DNA of 64,000 nucleotides, from positions 1,032,341 to 1,096,340 of the forward strand of contig JAQFVV010000288.1 of the NCBI GenBank assembly GCA_028023455.1, given 5' to 3'. The position numbers and the translations under genes are program-made. Below the pieces are notes generated by a model. The model was not told the origin of the DNA. It saw only the letters and a program-made list of their open reading frames with translations, and ran no database searches. Source of the stretch: Epiperipatus broadwayi. Its lineage: Eukaryota > Onychophora > Udeonychophora > Euonychophora > Peripatidae. Positions 1 to 11,891 of the stretch are shown one piece after another (positions within the stretch are counted from its first letter, which is position 1; the number at the start of each line of letters is the position of its first letter).

Positions 1-2060
1 CCAATTCTATACAAGATAGAATAAAATTTATAACTGTAAATTGCTTTTAAACTTATTTAAAAGATTCTTATACTGTAATTATTTTATGGCTTAGCTCAGT
101 TGAGGTTGTAGGATATGGTATTCATATAGGATGCAAATAAGAGTAATAGAACATTTATGGATAACAATTCTGTAATACTAATTTAATCATATGCCACACA
201 TTTATTCAATTATAAAACTATTGCAAAATTATCAATTATCACATTTATTACAGGATAGACAATGATGAAGACCAGGTATCTTTATATCCACATCACCATC
301 TATTCTAAGCAAAGTAAAATATAATATTGGCACTGTAATTTTGGGATCTATCAACTGCAGACAAATTAAATAAATTTGACTTATACTGGCAAATCTAGAT
401 ATTCTATAACTATGTTATATTAACCATGAGTGGGTGTGTGGAAATGGAGAATCGAATGTATATAACAAAACAATTCATATGCAATATTAATTCAATAAAA
501 TATTTATTGAAAATAAAGACAAAATAACAAAAACAAAATATATTATTATCCTATACATCTTGTTATTAACTCTACCATTTCCCTTCTTACTTAGATAAAG
601 TATACTTCTCTCTAACATCTCATTTATACTGAAAAAAATGAATTGTTAAAAAAAATAAAATGAATATGATATTAATATGATATGTTATAAAGATTTTAAT
701 ATTCATTTGCATACACTAACTTTAATAATAGTTTTTCTTTTTTACTATTCCTTATTACCTATATTTTCGAATATGTGTGCTTGTAAAATGTTATAAATAT
801 AATGCATTTATCAATCATACTATTTATAATTTATTTATGAAATAATTAAAATAAAACAAAAGTATAATTTTGGAAACAATAATAATAATAATAATATTTA
901 TAACAGTACACACACATTCGAATATAAAACTTATGTATAGAATGATTTTTAAATCATGTGTAAGACAATATATTGTCTTACAATAATAATAACCAGTTAC
1001 ATTAGCTTTAAAAAAAAATTACATTTCTAGTATACAAAAAAAAATATTTATCAATATGTAATCATTAGATGATGAATTGTTATTAACTTGAAAGTTATTA
1101 TTTGAAATGTCAATGATATATATACGATGTATACGCTGCTTCTATTAATAATAAATGAATCACAAACAAAAAGTTAATCCTGACGGTTAAAAAATAACTT
1201 GATATAACTGCGAAAGTTTCTAATATTGAAAATCTTGTAATAAACACTATAAATACATTAGCATGCACTGGAATTATTTTATTAATCACCCAAAATAAAA
1301 TCTCCAATTAGGTGAAACAATTATAGTAAAGTTTTATGGTTTTATCCTTTTAATTTTAAATTTGATATAATTTTTTTTATTCCCATTGTTAACAAGTTCT
1401 CCATATCAGTATACAGTTACTATAGACGATTGCTAACTGGTGTTCAGTAATGTATTTCACTATTTATTTCAGTCATATATGTGAATAATAAATTCTTTAG
1501 TTTATAATTCTTTTACTAAGAAAACAAATTATATTGGATAAATTTTTTTTTTTAAGTTTACTTTATGTAATATTAAGAATAGGCTTTAAAAAATTGAAAA
1601 TATATAAAGCCTTTTTGCAATAGTATCGAATATGTTTTCTCACAATTATTTTAATTTCTAATATTTTCCATAATTCAAGTATTATCAATTTACAACAAAA
1701 TATTAAATGACTTATAATGGATATTTTTATGTGGTATTCAGGCATTTTAATAGTGAACTCAAATCACTAGCTGGCAAAGTCAGAGCTGAAACCTTGCAGG
1801 GTTTATTTTTTTATGTTCATCATTTTCCTCTTAAGTAGTCTGTTCAAAACTTTTCTTGTCAACACATACTCACCCCCTCTTTTTTTATTATTATTGATCA
1901 CTTGGCAATACTCCAGAACTAGCTTGCTTTATAAATTGACAATAGAATATTAAAATAAAAAAAATTAAAATATTAAATCTTAAATATTGATTTACAAATG
2001 TTACTCAAAAACACAGAGATAATCTTTACAATTCCAAATGTAATATTAGAAACAATACCA
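1..2060. other. AT-rich DNA, no gene recognised
   Basis: I find no supported coding region here; open frames are at most about 65 codons, with the composition expected of random AT-rich sequence. Visible structure is limited to short A/T runs, a short (AAT)n tract near 884-897 and a perfect 24 bp palindrome at 959-982. A tRNA D-arm-like string near 88-107 lacks a matching B box and was not accepted as an RNA gene. Confidence 0.6.
959..982. repeat. perfect 24 bp palindrome
   Basis: The half-site TGTAAGACAATA is followed directly by its exact reverse complement, with no spacer. It could be a protein-binding dyad, the core of a small hairpin element or chance; nothing around it decides. Confidence 0.6.
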
Positions 2061-2061
2061 G

Positions 2062-2076
2062 TAAATAAATAAATAA

Positions 2077-2141
<65 letters not shown>
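2062..2141. repeat. (AAAT)n then (TA)n microsatellite
   Basis: About five AAAT units run into about 60 bp of uninterrupted TA dinucleotides. The open frame across it is a repeat artefact. Confidence 0.95.
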
Positions 2142-2146
<5 letters not shown>

Positions 2147-3159
2147 GAAAATCATTTTAATCAATTATATATGAGTATACCTGTTTTGCTTTGCATGTAA
2201 ATTTTACTATTACAACCTAGACATTATAAGTAATTATATAAAAAAATGGACAATGTATGAAATGATGTAAATGAACATACATCCACATATACAAGCTAAA
2301 TCTTGGATTGGAGTAGACAATAATCTAGAACACCAATGAACAACACCTGCTATAACCTTCCTATTAATTCTACCCTTATACCAACATTTCCTGATGTTTT
2401 TCTGTCTTCCTCTTCCACTGCTAAATATATAACTTAAAATCCTATCAATTGGTACATCCAACTAAAGTTTAATATTTTTAAAATCTAATTTCAAATAGCA
2501 AATCTCATTTCAATTCATTTTTCTCAGATAACTATCTTTAGCCATTGTTAACACAAATGTGAACTTTCCACATTTCTTTCTGGTGCCAACCTGGAAGGTC
2601 ACTATATATATATACACATGAAGATAAAAATACTTCGTTAATTTAATATAATATTATACTTTAATAGCTGTGTTATTTTTTAAAACAGCAAGGAAACAAA
2701 TCCTTTTAGATAGTAAGTTTAATTAATGAAGGAACTTTGCAGATAAACAAGATGAGTAATTAAAAAGTAATCGGGCTGCAAAGATAATCAAAGTAAAACT
2801 TAAGTCTAAATTTGCTTCTGCAAGTGAACTGGGAGGGATTAATATGACCAGGTCAGACAGGATTTGACCAATCAAATCCAGAAAATCAGGACTGAGGAAA
2901 TGAGTGAAAGTCTAAAGAATTGGACACTGGGAACTGGAAGCTCTACCGATGCAGATGAACTTTGAAAGGTGCTGAACATCGCTTATTTAGCATGGTAGCT
3001 CCAGAACAGACCACTGGCCTCTGAACATCCAAGAGTCAGCATAGGGACTGTAACGTAGGTCGTATTTGATCTTTATTATAGTTTTTGTATGCCTTCGGGT
3101 TTTACATAAACATATAATTATGTTAATGTAATCATGTAAATATATATATATATATATAT
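2142..3159. other. AT-rich DNA with a less AT-biased patch at 2780-3060
   Basis: No coding region is supported. The stretch at about 2780-3060 is visibly richer in G and C than its surroundings but matches nothing I recognise. A short (TA)n tract at 3141-3159 adjoins the LTR-like element that starts at 3160. Confidence 0.5.
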
Positions 3160-5347
3160 TGTAACGAGCACAGACGTTCATTACATTGTTTTTTTTATAT
3201 TTATTAAACATGAAAGTAAATTAAAAAGTTCGCATTTAAAAATTTTCTTTAAGAATTAAAAATTGAAATTAAATATCATCTTAAACTCGTATATATTAAA
3301 TTGCACAGATAAAAAAAATTATTAAAATAAAACTGTATTAAAAATAGAAAAGGTATTTTAAAAACAAAAACTTAAAAAGATTTAGAGATAAAAATATATC
3401 TTTGATTTGGAAAACAGGTTAATTAATCAGAAATGGAAATGATAAATTTAATTAGTCAAATGTAAACCAGCCTTGGGCATTTAAATGTAAAAACATCGGT
3501 CAGACAGGAAAACAATAGAAACAAATAGCCAATGAAAGAAATCCATCGGGAAATCGGACCTCAGCGAAAGAATCATCACATCGATGACATAATGCCAAGT
3601 CGATCCTTCGAATATGTATAAAAGGAAAATTTGGAAATTATTAATCAGTGAGTTAATGATTATTACGATGTGACTATATGTATTTGTACGGAGTTGGAGG
3701 TGAAGGGATTGAAAGAGGCGCTTTCAATTCCTTCAGCTGTTAAATAAAATGGAAAAATGAAACATCACTTTTTTTATATTCAGAGGACCACAGGATCGTC
3801 AGGAAATTTAACGCTGGATTTCAAATGGCAAGCAACTGTTAAAGATGAACATTTCTAAAACCGTAAGAACTTTATAAAATATAACGAACAATATTAATTT
3901 GAAAACACTAAGAACTTTAAATTTTAAACTTTTCTAGTAATTTAATTGTTACAAATAGAATCCTATCTGACCAAACTAAATTCTTTATGAATAGTGTTAT
4001 TTGATGTATTTTTTTTTCTTATTTATGTAAAATCATTTCCATTTATTTATTTTTTATTCTTTAAGTTTTTATCATGATTTTTTTTTGTTTTTCGTTAAAT
4101 TAAATATATCAATGTTAAACTTAAGTCGGGCGTGAATGGCTGTATAGATTTGTAAAGTTATATTAGGGAAGGGTAATCTTAGGTTATTTGTGTCGTTGTT
4201 AGATTGGGTCAATGGATTGGATATATTGGTGTGATTAGTAGATGTAATATTGATTCGCTACGGGCAGAATCGCTTCATACGCCGCACACTTCCGTTTGCC
4301 TATGGAAGGAATTATAAGACGGAGAACGCAGTTCCTTTCTATGGAGTTTTTTTTTATTGTTCTTCTCGTTAGATAGATGTAATATTCCTATCTGATTGAG
4401 AGTCAATGTCTTTTCTTAATCTTTTTGTGCTGCCGTATTTTATTACATTGAATACATCGATATATCAGATGAATTGATGCCGGTTTGACTACGAATTTTA
4501 ACCTAAGGTTAAATAGGGATAGAATGTTTATTTTCAAAAGCAAATCTATGTGGTCTATTCATACTTGACCCTAAATAAAAATGCATTAAATTTAAGTTGT
4601 TTATAGACGCTTGCATGGATTGGTTATCGGTTAAGTATGTTTTGGGTTTTCATATTTGATCAAAATATATAGACATTCGATAAATAATGATACCTTACGG
4701 TGAGTATCTAAAATGTATTTATTCGGATGTCTTTTAAGTTATTGGTGACAATGCAAGTATCTTATGGTGAATACTATTGGGTTACATATAAATTTCCCTC
4801 CGCAATTGTCAGTAGTCAATAATTTTGTATTTTGATCGTTTATGTTTCTTTTGAAATGTTTTTAACCGTGTAATCTATGTAACCGATCTATAGCAACATC
4901 TTAAAACAAGCTTTTATAATCCCATCTGTGCGAACTTAATTAAAATGTAAAATTAGAATATAATAGTAATTAAATGTAAATTAAAGTCAAAAATCAAAGT
5001 TAAAAATAATGTTAAATGTTAAAATGTAAAACTAATACTAAAATAATTTTAAATCTTATATATATGTGCATAAATAAATGTTTGTATGCTAATTACTGGC
5101 AGTGGCTTATTTTATTTATTTTTTAATGTTGAAATCTAATTAGATAAGATATGATATTATTAAATCTCTGCTACTCCCTGAGCTAGTGACATGGGCTAAC
5201 GACCGGAACCAAAATTTAAAAAAAAAAAAAAAATTTTTTTTTTGACTTACGTATCTGCCTAGTTTATAAATTTTTCTAGGTTCAAATGCCTAGATGGCGC
5301 CCTGTAGTGCAGTTTACGTTAAGTCCCACTTTCTCCGGATCGTTACA
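3160..5347 (+). mobile_element. LTR-like element, probable solo LTR, copy 1
   Basis: The segment starts with TGTAACGAGC and ends with CGGATCGTTACA, giving TG...CA ends with an 8 bp inverted match (TGTAACGA/TCGTTACA), as expected of an LTR. It sits in a (TA)n target, so a 4 bp ATAT duplication on both sides is compatible but not diagnostic. A TATA box (TATAAAAGG) lies at 3617-3625. A run of A followed by a run of T at about 5217-5242 would fold into a hairpin about 100 bp before the 3' end. A diverged copy lies in inverse orientation at 28388-30357, which supports a transposable unit. No pol is adjacent, so it is read as a solo LTR of about 2.19 kb. A non-autonomous DNA element with 8 bp ends is the alternative. 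Confidence 0.6.
3617..3625 (+). promoter_or_regulatory. TATA box in LTR-like element copy 1
   Basis: TATAAAAGG lies about 460 bp inside the element. The inverted copy has a comparable TATA-like string (minus-strand TATAAAAAG near 29947), so a Pol II promoter here is plausible. Confidence 0.45.
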
Positions 5348-5537
5348 ATATATATATATAAGTTATTGTATATACTTTTTTCTGCACATATATTATAATT
5401 AAATTTGCTTATACTAATTCTACAGGCGTTAGTCTTTATTGATTATAATTATTGTATACCTATATAGGCAGGGCAAGGTTATCTTACTGCATAGATTGTT
5501 CGCCAGGTAGTATTATAACTGGCAGACTTAACAGTAT
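5348..5537. other. (TA)n flank and unassigned AT-rich DNA
   Basis: A short TA tract borders the LTR-like element, followed by about 170 bp with nothing recognisable. Confidence 0.5.
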
Positions 5538-5764
5538 TCAATTTTTTTAAAATTAACATTCACTTTAGAATAGATTTGTTAATATTTTTTAAAGTTAACA
5601 AGTTATACATGTTCCAGAAAAATATATGTAAAATATTTTCAGGACCGAAGTATTTGTTAGATTTTTTTTCTAAATTTTTTTCTGCAACATGTATAGCTTT
5701 TTAATTTTAAAAAGTACTAACAAATGTATTGTAAATTGAATGGTAATTTTAAAAAAATTTGAGT
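5538..5764. repeat. hairpin (MITE-like) inverted repeat
   Basis: Two arms of about 85 bp (5538-5625 and 5678-5764) are imperfect reverse complements, about 85% by eye. Both outer ends read CAATTTTTTTAAAATTA or a close variant. The loop is about 50 bp. The size (about 227 bp), AT content and long terminal inversion fit a MITE or foldback element. No convincing target duplication was found and no second copy was spotted. Confidence 0.6.
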
Positions 5765-7337
5765 ACATATTTTAATAAATTCTATTCACAGCATAACTTA
5801 CATGTCTTAACAAGGCAAACAGATAACACGTGATCAAAATTAACGAGTTTTTTTGTTGAAAATTGTTAATACATGATGATTTTTTAAGATTTTTTTTTTA
5901 CCTTAACATTTTTGGAAATGTCATTAAAATTTGGTATCTTTTATCGGACACAATGAGATGCAATAGATTGTTTTCAAAATTGAAGGATAGTGTCTTCTTG
6001 AAAAGTATTGTGACGTAGCTGGTAGTACACTTTATACTGAATGGAGATGCAATGGCAGTGTCATATGTGAATATGTTCTAAATGCCAATCTTTTGGAAAG
6101 GAACATGACTAAAAGGCTCTAAAACATCGTTTGTTTGTTTAGCCATGTTTTATTTTTGTTTTTGTTTTTTACTGCATTTACATTTAAAAAGTTTTTAATT
6201 ACAATTTCTTGCATTTTTTGCCTTTATAATTTTAATATATATAAAATGTAAATATGGAATAAGATAACTTAGAGTCAGCCATATTGTTTATACCAATGAA
6301 AATGAATAATTTTAAATAAAATGGGTGGTAAGCTTTCCAAAATCCCAAAAAATTAAAAGAACAAACAAAAATATAAATAAATAAAAAAAAACATTAAAAT
6401 TTGAAAAATTTCCAATATTTCATAGCCATTTTTTCTTCTTTAAGTGTCATGTGGAAACATGCTTTAAAAAAGTAAAAATTGTAAATTAAATTTTTCAATA
6501 TGCTGGTAACCATTTTTTCATCTCAAAGTACTTTACATTATATATATATAATTTCTTTGATTTATGTTAAAAGCACATAGATATTGTTCTTTCTTCATTT
6601 TTTTTTGTTATTCTTTTGAAGTATGATGTGCAGTAAATTGTGTAATAAAATAGTTTTTAAGAGTAATGCTAAAAGTTTTACATAAATGGAGAACATACTT
6701 CAATCATAATTTCTTGATAAAGAGATTATTCTATTATATTTTTATATAAAAAAAGATACTGAAAAATATATATTGACCAGAGTGTATTTAATAGCAATGA
6801 AAGTTAAACATTTTATTACATACTTTATTTTTAAAATAAAAATACAGTAAAGATTAGCTTTTTTTTATTCTTATTGGTTTAGTAAATTCATGAGTGAACA
6901 TACACTCAATAACATAAAATAAATGATAAATGTTTTCTAAATTCATTAATAATAACTATATTATTATTACTTTAAATTTTATTTATACTACAATCTTAAT
7001 TTAAATATGTATATTTTCCATATAAAAGTGTTTGTGTTACATATATGTATATGTATAAACTATATTATATGTATATACCACAGATAATATGTAATAAAAT
7101 ATATTCTACCATAGTGTGTAGATAATTATCAGCTATTGCAGTAATAAATCTTTAGTTCAAACAATATTTGTTAATTTGCTAAGTGTGCCTTTTGATACAG
7201 TGTATGTTTGTTAAATCATGATTATAAATATACTTTGAGAAAAATACACTGTTTAAAAACCCTGGCTCATCAAGATAACACATATTGATTTGTAACAATA
7301 ATGGTTTCTAATTATCTACCCATTCTGAAATATGGTT

Positions 7338-7372
<35 letters not shown>

Positions 7373-7386
7373 ATAAATGTACACAC

Positions 7387-7431
<45 letters not shown>

Positions 7432-10400
7432 TATTGAAAGATATCATCTTGCTATTCAATAAACAACATATGTTCCATTCTAATCAAACCTTTATCAACA
7501 AAACTTGAGTTATAGTATGCTTTATACATTAAGTGCAAGGATGGCCATAAAAAAGATATAGTATCATTTGTGCCTCCACTGTATATGTGTTTTATCTATA
7601 TTCATTTTTACTTTTCCATTTTAATCTTTAAATTTGTAGTTGTATGTACACACTACATTGTGTGTCATGAAACTAATTCATTTCATTATTCCTCCTCTTA
7701 ATAAAAATTTAAAAAAGAAATGAAATACACTTTTAACAATTGGCACTTTTTATAATTATAATTTCATGCTAACAATGAAGTTCATATAATTTACAATTTA
7801 TTCAACTCCTCTTTTAGGTATTTAATTAGCATCTTAGCAATGAAGAAGAATAAATAGTCAAATACAGCTTTGAATTACATCAGAAAATAAATACAGATTA
7901 CATCATGTACAAATCAAGATGGCTACCTCACTTTAAATACTATTTGCTCCCAAAACTCTAAATACTGTACAAGATAATAATAAAGTCTTTAAAATTTGAA
8001 GTATTGTTCATAGGAAATTTCTGAAATTTACAGGCTGATTCTAATAAATATATAATATGAGAAATCTCATGAAAATTAAGCCTTACTTTTTCTAGTCTTA
8101 AAGACTGATAAATATTAAATATTGAAAGTAAGTTGGTATAATGTCACGGATAGAAATATTATATGAATTTATATGATATCATTGCATCCTTATACCATTG
8201 AGCAAATCCTCATCCATCACCAATAACTGAAAGTACTACTACACAAACTTCAACAACCAAAAATATCTTCAAAAATTTTGCTTTGTTTTTTTACTTTTCT
8301 ATTTTCAGTATGATCTTTTAAAGGTTGGGATTTTTTTTGCAATAATTTTCATTTAATATTTTACTAATATAGGGCTCAATTATTACTGTTTTTTCCTTAT
8401 TCTGTGTAACAAAGAAAATTTCTTTTTTCCACAAACATATAAGAACGTCACAAACAGATTGGAAAATTCATGTGTATTTACATTATCAGAATCACTAATA
8501 AACCCTCAATGGAAATATGCTGATTTACTTTTTCCTAAAAATTTCAAAATGATTCAAGACTCTGTACAAATTATCAAAGACATTTATGTCAGTGTGCAAA
8601 CCATGATCATCTACTACTGGTAAACAAATAAATAGGTAAGGAAATAGACTATTGACAATATCACACAAATTTTTGCTATCAAATATTAATCTCAGCTCAG
8701 AAGATCCCTTTTGGCGATTTTCAAATTATATCACTTTTTCTGAATTTATATAAATTTAAAAAATTATCTGAATATCTGGAATTAAAATTCTTACTATACA
8801 ATGCTCAGACATATAAAAAGGACATATCGACACATTACAATAATAAGTGTTCCAATAGCCCTAACAGTGTCCACACATACCAATTTTCTCTTCATCCTTT
8901 CACCATCTAATTAGCTTTAAAATTCTAGTATTATATGCTATTTTAGCACCACTTTTATCTTTTATCAAAGAGTATTTTTACCATTGGGCATTTCTAATGC
9001 TATTCCGTCATGATTTACGTCTATGTTTCTTTCTGCAGATGTATAATATTTTCATTTTCTGTTTTAATTCTTTGAAATTTTGCATCATCTTTCTGATGCA
9101 TTTTTTTGATAATTTTTTTTATTTTTCTATTGCATTTTTTAGGATTTCAAATTATTTCATTGTATTTCTTTCATGATTTTGTTTAGTTTCTATTAGCTTT
9201 GCTTCAGATTTCAAACTATTTCTTTGCATTTTTTTTTTTGGAATTTTGCTCCATCATACTTACATTTCATTTTATCTATGTTTTTTTTTTTTGTTTTGTC
9301 TATAATTTTTTTTATTTTTTACTCTGTACTTTTTTTATAATTTTTTTAAAGATTTTGCTATTTTCAATAAGTATTTCTTTAATCAATGTGTATGTGTACA
9401 ACTTTAAATATCAAAGGCATCTGATATTTCCTGTGTGATATTAAGCACCAAACAAATTGAGTTTTATTATTTTAGTTCTGGTTCGGTTGTGCTCCCAGCT
9501 CTTGCATTTCCAATTGCTCCATTTTTACTATTATTTTTATTTTCTGTACCATCTCTATGATATTTATCTGGTTATATTAATTTATTTTACTTTTAAATCT
9601 ATTTTGTATTGCTTTCTTTGTATGTAAAAATAAAAAAAACACTCTTTTTCTTGATTTATTATTAATTCAATAACTATTGAATATAGCAAATATTCAAATC
9701 CTTAAATATAATTCTTCTACCTATCTGGATATTTAAGCAAAAATTTAACTATTTTTTTTCACAGAACTATTTTATAATACATCTTTTTTCTATCTTTATA
9801 CTGGTATATCAATGTGTTTTATTTTGCATTTCATTTTATTTTTTAAATCATTATCAGTATTACAACATTTTTCTTTTCATATTATAGAACAATATTTATA
9901 CCCTGTGATATATACAAACTCAGTAATTAAATGTAACTTTTAATACATTCTGACTTTATTGTATCATATCCAAATTGGCTACATAAATATATTATTGGCA
10001 ACCAGAACTCAATCACCTTAGGGCCACAATTTAGTCACCGTTTGTAATGATACATGATGTAGAATGATAGAGATGACATATTCAAATCTCACATTTGTTG
10101 TATAATTTGTAATAGTGGTGTGGAATGTATTTATTCAAAAATAATAACATAATGCTAAACTTCAATTTCAAATAAAAATGAAAGTTGTAATGCATATCAG
10201 GAATTGATTAAGTATTCATTACTGGGATGAAAATAACCTGATGATGATGATTTTTATTAGCTTACATTGCCAGATCTTTAAAGATATAGCAGCAGCATCG
10301 CACAATCAATCTATATGTCTCAATGCATTTCGTAAGTTTCATAATGTTCCATAATGATACTTATTTCACACGTGACAATTAACTATTACACTTCAAATTA

Positions 10401-11891
10401 ATAAATTAATATTTCATAATAATATAAGTCAAATAATTGATTTTAATAATGCATTAAAGAGAAGTTAGACGAATCAAATACATTATATTTTAACAAAACA
10501 AAATTATTTGAATAAGTAATAATAGCACGCATTTACATATGACATAAAGGAGCATTTTAAAGATATATAAAATATACGAATATAAAATATCTAATAAAAA
10601 AAATATGTACAATAATGTAAAAATAAAATAAATGTTTGCAATATAATTTCTTATTTTCAATAACAATTAAAACTAAGTAATATAATAGAAATGTTTATAA
10701 ATCTAATATTAAATTAAAAAAAAAAAATTATATAATTAAACAAAAAAATTCTCACCCAGTCACCCAGATACCTTTAGTTTTCTACTTTTTTTCTAGCTTA
10801 AAAAAAAGATAAATGTCTGTATTGTAAAAAGATATTTCTTTCTCTGTAGACACACGTGAGATTAGTTCTGGATTACTTCGACCACATATCCTATTAAATA
10901 TTGCTGAAAACGAATAGATTTTATCATCTTTGAACGATTATCTTCATTCTATTTAGGGAACTTTTTTTTGAAATGTAAAACTAATTGTAGCTTTGGTAAT
11001 TATTTTAAATATAATATACGTAAAATAAAATTCAATTATTGCTGTTTCTTTTCAAGTTTCACTACTTTAATTTTCTTTTTTTTCTTTTACTTCTATATAT
11101 TTTTCAGTTTTGTTTATATTATTCGAACTAAGTATCTAATATTATTCAATCTCTCTGTAAGTGAGAAAAGGCATTTACAATCAACTCTGGTCTTTTAAAC
11201 ATAGACAGGCTTCTACAAGGAAGATTTCCAAAAGTTTTCATCTAGGCAATTTTTAAGGCGAGTTTACATTCTGTCCTTCATTGCGCTTGTACAGTAATTT
11301 TCAATGACACAAACAAGTATTTCATAATGCTATGAGACTGCATTTAATAAATGCTTCAGCTATATTTTTATTTTTTGTCTTTACATCTATTTGCTTTGCT
11401 GGTTATTTATCATGATTTCTATTGGATGAATTTATTTGATATCTGATTTCTTATTTGACCTCGATTTTTATTTTCAAATTATGATTTTAATATGACTATT
11501 TTAAAAAAAAAAAACCAATTTTACTAAACCTGGTTATTTTTCAAACATTAATCGTTTATTTACATCCGTTTGAGTTAATTTTCATTCATTAACTTACAAA
11601 TATAAAAATATAACGTTAAAATTATCAAAAAACAAAAATATAACGTTATAAACAAAATAACCCTATCATAAAACAAATTATGATAGAACTTTTACATTTT
11701 CATTCTTTTCTGCAATAAAAATTCTATTTTAATAAAACAAATACTGGTTTACATTATAAAGCTTCACAAGTTTATTTTATTCTTTGAAATTTGCTTAGTT
11801 TAGTAATCTCGTTTGATTCTTATTTTCAAATAATTGTATATGTGTAATTTGTCCTTCATTTTCATTTTCTTGAGAAAAGTTATATATATAT
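5765..11891. other. 6 kb AT-rich DNA without recognised genes
   Basis: No frame here has family motifs; the longest ones (79 and 76 codons near 9.2 and 11.0 kb) are phenylalanine/tyrosine-rich translations of poly-T tracts. A weak tandem pair lies at about 6400-6545 (CATTTTTTC cores). A compound (TA)n(TG)n tract is at 7339-7429. The sequence just before 11891 is a short (TA) tract that is the target of the next element. Confidence 0.55.
7339..7429. repeat. compound (TA)n(TG)n microsatellite
   Basis: Two successive (TA)n-(TG)n blocks are separated by a short non-repeat string. A very similar double block occurs at 31567-31647. Confidence 0.9.

Noticed and set aside
88-107. tRNA A-box-like string GGCTTAGCTCAGTTGAGG
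   Set aside because: No B box at a suitable distance and no stems.
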